The notes under the pieces were generated by a model. That model was not told where the DNA came from, made no database searches, and saw only the letters and a program-made list of their open reading frames with translations. The translations under genes and the position numbers were made by a program. From an uncultured Rhizobium sp. (lineage in GTDB: Bacteria > Pseudomonadota > Alphaproteobacteria > Rhizobiales > Rhizobiaceae), in assembly GCA_945952315.1 (NCBI GenBank), contig CAMFIE010000012.1, forward strand, positions 1 to 64,000: DNA of 64,000 nt, read 5' to 3'. Positions 61,893 to 64,000 of the stretch are shown here, piece after piece (positions within the stretch are counted from its first letter, which is position 1; each line of letters begins with the position of its first letter).

Positions 61893-62863
61893 CAAATTTC
61901 TTCAAGCACGGTTGTATCGAAATGTTCACGCTTGGCCGCAATGCCCACGGCCGCCAATGCCTTGATATTGGCTGCGATTGCCTCCTCGCTCATAGAGAAC
62001 ACGCCGCCCGCCGCCTCGACCAGAGGCTTTTGCGCGGTGTTGAAGTAGATTTCGTTCTCCACGGAGCGACCGGTTCCCTTGAACCAGCTGTCTGCAAGCT
62101 TCGGCGGATAGGCGGCCGGATCCTTGAAATTCTCGTCCCAGCCCTTGCGGCTTGCCCTGAGGAAGGCGACGATTTCCTTGCGCTTGGTCTTCAGCGCCTC
62201 TTCCGTCACCACAACGGTGTCGTTGAAGATGGTGAAGCCGAAGTCGTAGAGCAGGAAGGAGACGGCGTCTTCGCCTGCCTGCTTGATGGTGAAGGGCACA
62301 TTGGTGGTGAAATCGAGCGAGGCATCGATCTCGCCCTTGATCAGCGGCGTCGGGTCATAGGCATAGGGCACGATATTGACCTTGGAGCGGTCCACACCGG
62401 AAATATTCAGCATGGCCTCGACCGAGATGACATTGACCGGCGGCACGGCCAGCGTCTTTCCGATCAGGTCCTTCGGCTCCTTGATCGGGTTCTTGGCAAG
62501 CGAGACGATGCCGATCGGGTTTTTCTGGTACTGTGCGCCGATGATCTTGAAGGGCGCGCCCTGCTCGACGATTGCCTTGATCGTCGTATCGGGCGTGGTG
62601 AGCGTCATATCCGCCTTGCCCGCGATGATGGTGCTTTCCGGAATGACATCCGGCCCGCCGGAAAGATAGGTCAGATCAAGGCCTTCGTCCTTGTAAAACC
62701 CCTTGTCGGCAGCGACGAAATATCCGGTGAACTCGGCGTCATTGATCCAGGATGCCTGAAAATTGAAGGGCGATGCCGCATGGGCCAGGCGGTTCATGGC
62801 AGGCAGGGCAGCTGTCGCGCCCATCAATCCGAGAAAGCGGCGGCGGTCGATGATGAGTGTCAT
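61892..62863 (-). CDS. NMT1/THI5-like ABC transporter substrate-binding protein
   Basis: 323 aa. Twin-arginine-like signal (DRRRFLGLMGATAALPAMNRLAHA), then an NMT1/ThiY-type fold: WINDAEFTGYFVAADKGFYKDEGLDLTYLSGGPDV and GKADMTLTTPDTTIKAI. Relatives bind pyrimidines (HMP/N-formyl-aminopyrimidine, thiamin salvage), riboflavin precursors, taurine or nitrate. Flanking COG0212 paralogues favour a thiamin-pyrimidine or related heterocycle. No TPP riboswitch was found upstream. Confidence 0.85.
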   Translation of the reverse strand: MTLIIDRRRFLGLMGATAALPAMNRLAHAASPFNFQASWINDAEFTGYFVAADKGFYKDEGLDLTYLSGGPDVIPESTIIAGKADMTLTTPDTTIKAIVEQGAPFKIIGAQYQKNPIGIVSLAKNPIKEPKDLIGKTLAVPPVNVISVEAMLNISGVDRSKVNIVPYAYDPTPLIKGEIDASLDFTTNVPFTIKQAGEDAVSFLLYDFGFTIFNDTVVVTEEALKTKRKEIVAFLRASRKGWDENFKDPAAYPPKLADSWFKGTGRSVENEIYFNTAQKPLVEAAGGVFSMSEEAIAANIKALAAVGIAAKREHFDTTVLEEI

Positions 62864-62896
62864 GGAAGGATCCCCTTTTATATCTGTGGTTACGGT

Positions 62897-63634
62897 TCAT
62901 GCGACGCCGCGCATGCGGGCAAGTTCCCGCAAGGGCGGAATGGTCTGAATTTCATCGTCGAGCAGCAGGTCCCACTTGATGCCACGCGGGCGACGCTCCG
63001 AACGGGCAACGCGAATGAGACGGCCCGGCGTCGCGATGTAATCGACGGGAATATCGGTGGCGCTCATCTGCAGATGGTCCTCCACCACTTGGACATCATG
63101 CACGATGGCCGCAACCGGCGTGGCATCATCGGCAAGGCCGAGATCGGTAAACATTCCCCATTCCAGATCGAAATAGCCGTGACCCTTGCCGAAGCGCATG
63201 CCGTCCACCGATACAGCAGAGGCGCCCGTGGCCATAAGGTCGAAGCGGCCGAGACCGGCGATTTCCTCCAGCGTTACCGGCCGGGCAAAATGTTCGATCC
63301 CGTCGAGCCAGGCCGCATAATGCTCTGCTCCTTCCGGCACGGCATCCGGTGCGATGTAGAGAAAGCCGCGCTGGATGTTATAGGTCGCGGTGACCAGCGG
63401 CACGCGCGCCGCAATCAGCCTTCTGCGCAGTTCCGTCATCGAATTGTCAGGCGTGACGAAGGCCAGCCGACAGGCCTCATAGGCAGGCAGGGCGCAGATG
63501 CGATCTGTCGCCAATTCCGCGCCGATAAAGTCCGGAATGAACTGGGCGAACCGCATGTCGAAGCGCGTATCCGGCCGCGCCACCGCTTTCAGCCGGTCCC
63601 AAATGCGTTGACGTGTCAGGCGAGAATTCGACAT
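62897..63634 (-). CDS. 5-formyltetrahydrofolate cycloligase-like (COG0212 paralogue) protein B
   Basis: 245 aa. Same diverged cycloligase type as protein A (58804-59544): RFGKGHGYFDLEWGMFTDLGL replaces the normal GYYDR loop, with FVTPDNSMTELRRRLIAA and ATYNIQRGFLYIAP. It is the first gene of the importer operon, 33 bp before the binding-protein gene. The two paralogues share the order of motifs and the ending (TIPPLREL in one, TIPPLQEL in the other), so they arose by duplication and may form a heterodimer or act on sequential substrates. Confidence 0.82.
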   Translation of the reverse strand: MSNSRLTRQRIWDRLKAVARPDTRFDMRFAQFIPDFIGAELATDRICALPAYEACRLAFVTPDNSMTELRRRLIAARVPLVTATYNIQRGFLYIAPDAVPEGAEHYAAWLDGIEHFARPVTLEEIAGLGRFDLMATGASAVSVDGMRFGKGHGYFDLEWGMFTDLGLADDATPVAAIVHDVQVVEDHLQMSATDIPVDYIATPGRLIRVARSERRPRGIKWDLLLDDEIQTIPPLRELARMRGVA

Positions 63635-63654
63635 CCGGCAGTCCGCGTTTCATA

Positions 63655-63682
63655 GTTTCATGATGATGAAACACATGTTTCA
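63655..63682. promoter_or_regulatory. Overlapping inverted repeats, probable RpiR operator
   Basis: gtttcat-gatg-atgaaac (63655-63672) and tgaaac-acat-gtttca (63667-63682) share a half-site, giving three alternating GTTTCA/TGAAAC units. They sit in the divergent region between the cycloligase-like operon and the RpiR-type gene. RpiR-type regulators often bind TGAAA/TTTCA dyads, so this is the likely operator. Confidence 0.65.
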
Positions 63683-63739
63683 CTATTGCAAGAGGCGTGG
63701 TAGTCTTTTTTTATACAGCCGATCGGGAATCGAAGGTCC

Positions 63740-64000
63740 ATGGCGTCACGACTGGTTTTGCGCATTCAGGAACGGTACGAGAAGCTCACATCGGGTGAGC
63801 AGAAGCTCGCGCAGCTTATTCTGGATCGCCAGGACGACATCCTCACCCATTCGGCGACCGAGATTGCCGACATGGCAGGCGTCTCCAAGGCGACGACCGC
63901 CCGTTTCTTCCAGCATCTTGGCTATACCGATTTCAACGAGGTGAAGCTTCAGGCACGCGAGGAGCGCAACAGGACCGAGCCCTACGAATATTCTGTCACC
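63740..64000 (+). CDS. RpiR/MurR family regulator, N-terminal part (cut by window end)
   Basis: The first 87 codons are in the window; the frame stays open at 64000. The N-terminal HTH_6 domain is clear: LRIQERYEKLTSGEQKLAQLILDRQDDILTHSATEIADMAGVSKATTARFFQHLGYTDFNEVKLQAREE. The missing part should be a SIS sugar-phosphate domain if typical, though RpiR proteins near purine, pyrimidine and amino acid transport genes often have other effectors. It is divergent from the NMT1-type importer operon and is its likely regulator. Confidence 0.9.
   Translation, partial: MASRLVLRIQERYEKLTSGEQKLAQLILDRQDDILTHSATEIADMAGVSKATTARFFQHLGYTDFNEVKLQAREERNRTEPYEYSVT

Noticed and set aside
63635..63739. Possible TPP riboswitch before the NMT1-type importer operon
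   Set aside because: Neither the CTGAGA core nor the ACCTGA...GGATAATGCC-type core is present in this 105-bp region.

Overview
The window is GC-rich and gene-dense. It looks like the chromosome or a large replicon of a rhizobial-type alphaproteobacterium (Hyphomicrobiales, probably Rhizobiaceae). The reasons are codon use, the phnGHIJKL-acetyltransferase-CDEEM layout, the many ABC importers with their own regulators, and the aerobic catabolic content. No rRNA, tRNA, CRISPR array, prophage or insertion sequence was found. Most genes sit in short operons, each next to its own regulator.

Region 1 (1-13.1 kb): a sterol desaturase-type hydroxylase; a TetR-controlled pair of divergent units, with one OYE/2,4-dienoyl-CoA-reductase-type flavoenzyme plus an LDH2-type dehydrogenase on one side and an N-methylproline-demethylase-like flavoenzyme on the other; an OafA-type acyltransferase; a Cache-type chemoreceptor; a DAO-type amine/amino-acid oxidase; a PaiB-like protein.
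Region 2 (13.1-21.1 kb): a compact set with a redox/metal theme. It holds a periplasmic ferritin-like protein, an OmpR-type two-component system, a PepSY protein with a His/Asp tail, a very acidic secreted protein, a DUF2271 protein with a flavinylation-like motif, a PepSY-flavodoxin-reductase membrane protein, ApbE flavin transferase and a VIT1-type Fe/Mn transporter. I read it as an NADPH-to-periplasm electron transfer system, possibly for metal reduction.
Region 3 (21.1-26.4 kb): a PhnB-fold protein, a histidine-ammonia-lyase homologue that lacks the MIO-forming Ala-Ser-Gly, an Acg-type nitroreductase with a MarR regulator and a 34-bp palindromic operator, an AHSA1 protein and a small secreted protein.

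Region 4 (26.4-44.6 kb): a large catabolic and uptake island. LysR is divergent from pxpA-BCCP-biotin carboxylase-pxpB-pxpC. AraC is divergent from hyuB-hyuA-livGFHM and a periplasmic binding protein. An SDR/PhyH pair with a LacI regulator follows. Two kinds of ATP-dependent lactam/hydantoin hydrolase and the parts of a split urea-carboxylase-like enzyme lie beside one importer, so uptake and opening of a cyclic amide or imide is the likely job.

Region 5 (44.6-58.8 kb): a DUF2314 protein, a TetR/DUF2306 pair with two operator sites, and a phosphonate C-P lyase locus (phnF divergent from phnGHIJKL-acetyltransferase; then phnC-D-E-E-M) without phnN or phnP in view.
Region 6 (58.8-64 kb): a NitT/TauT/NMT1-type importer with a fused double permease, bracketed by two paralogous 5-formyl-THF-cycloligase-like (COG0212) proteins, divergent from an RpiR-type regulator cut by the window end. 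Published comparative genomics links this cycloligase paralogue to thiamin metabolism.

Gene starts were chosen from Shine-Dalgarno spacing, operon overlaps and family N-termini. Functions rest on motif recognition without database searches.
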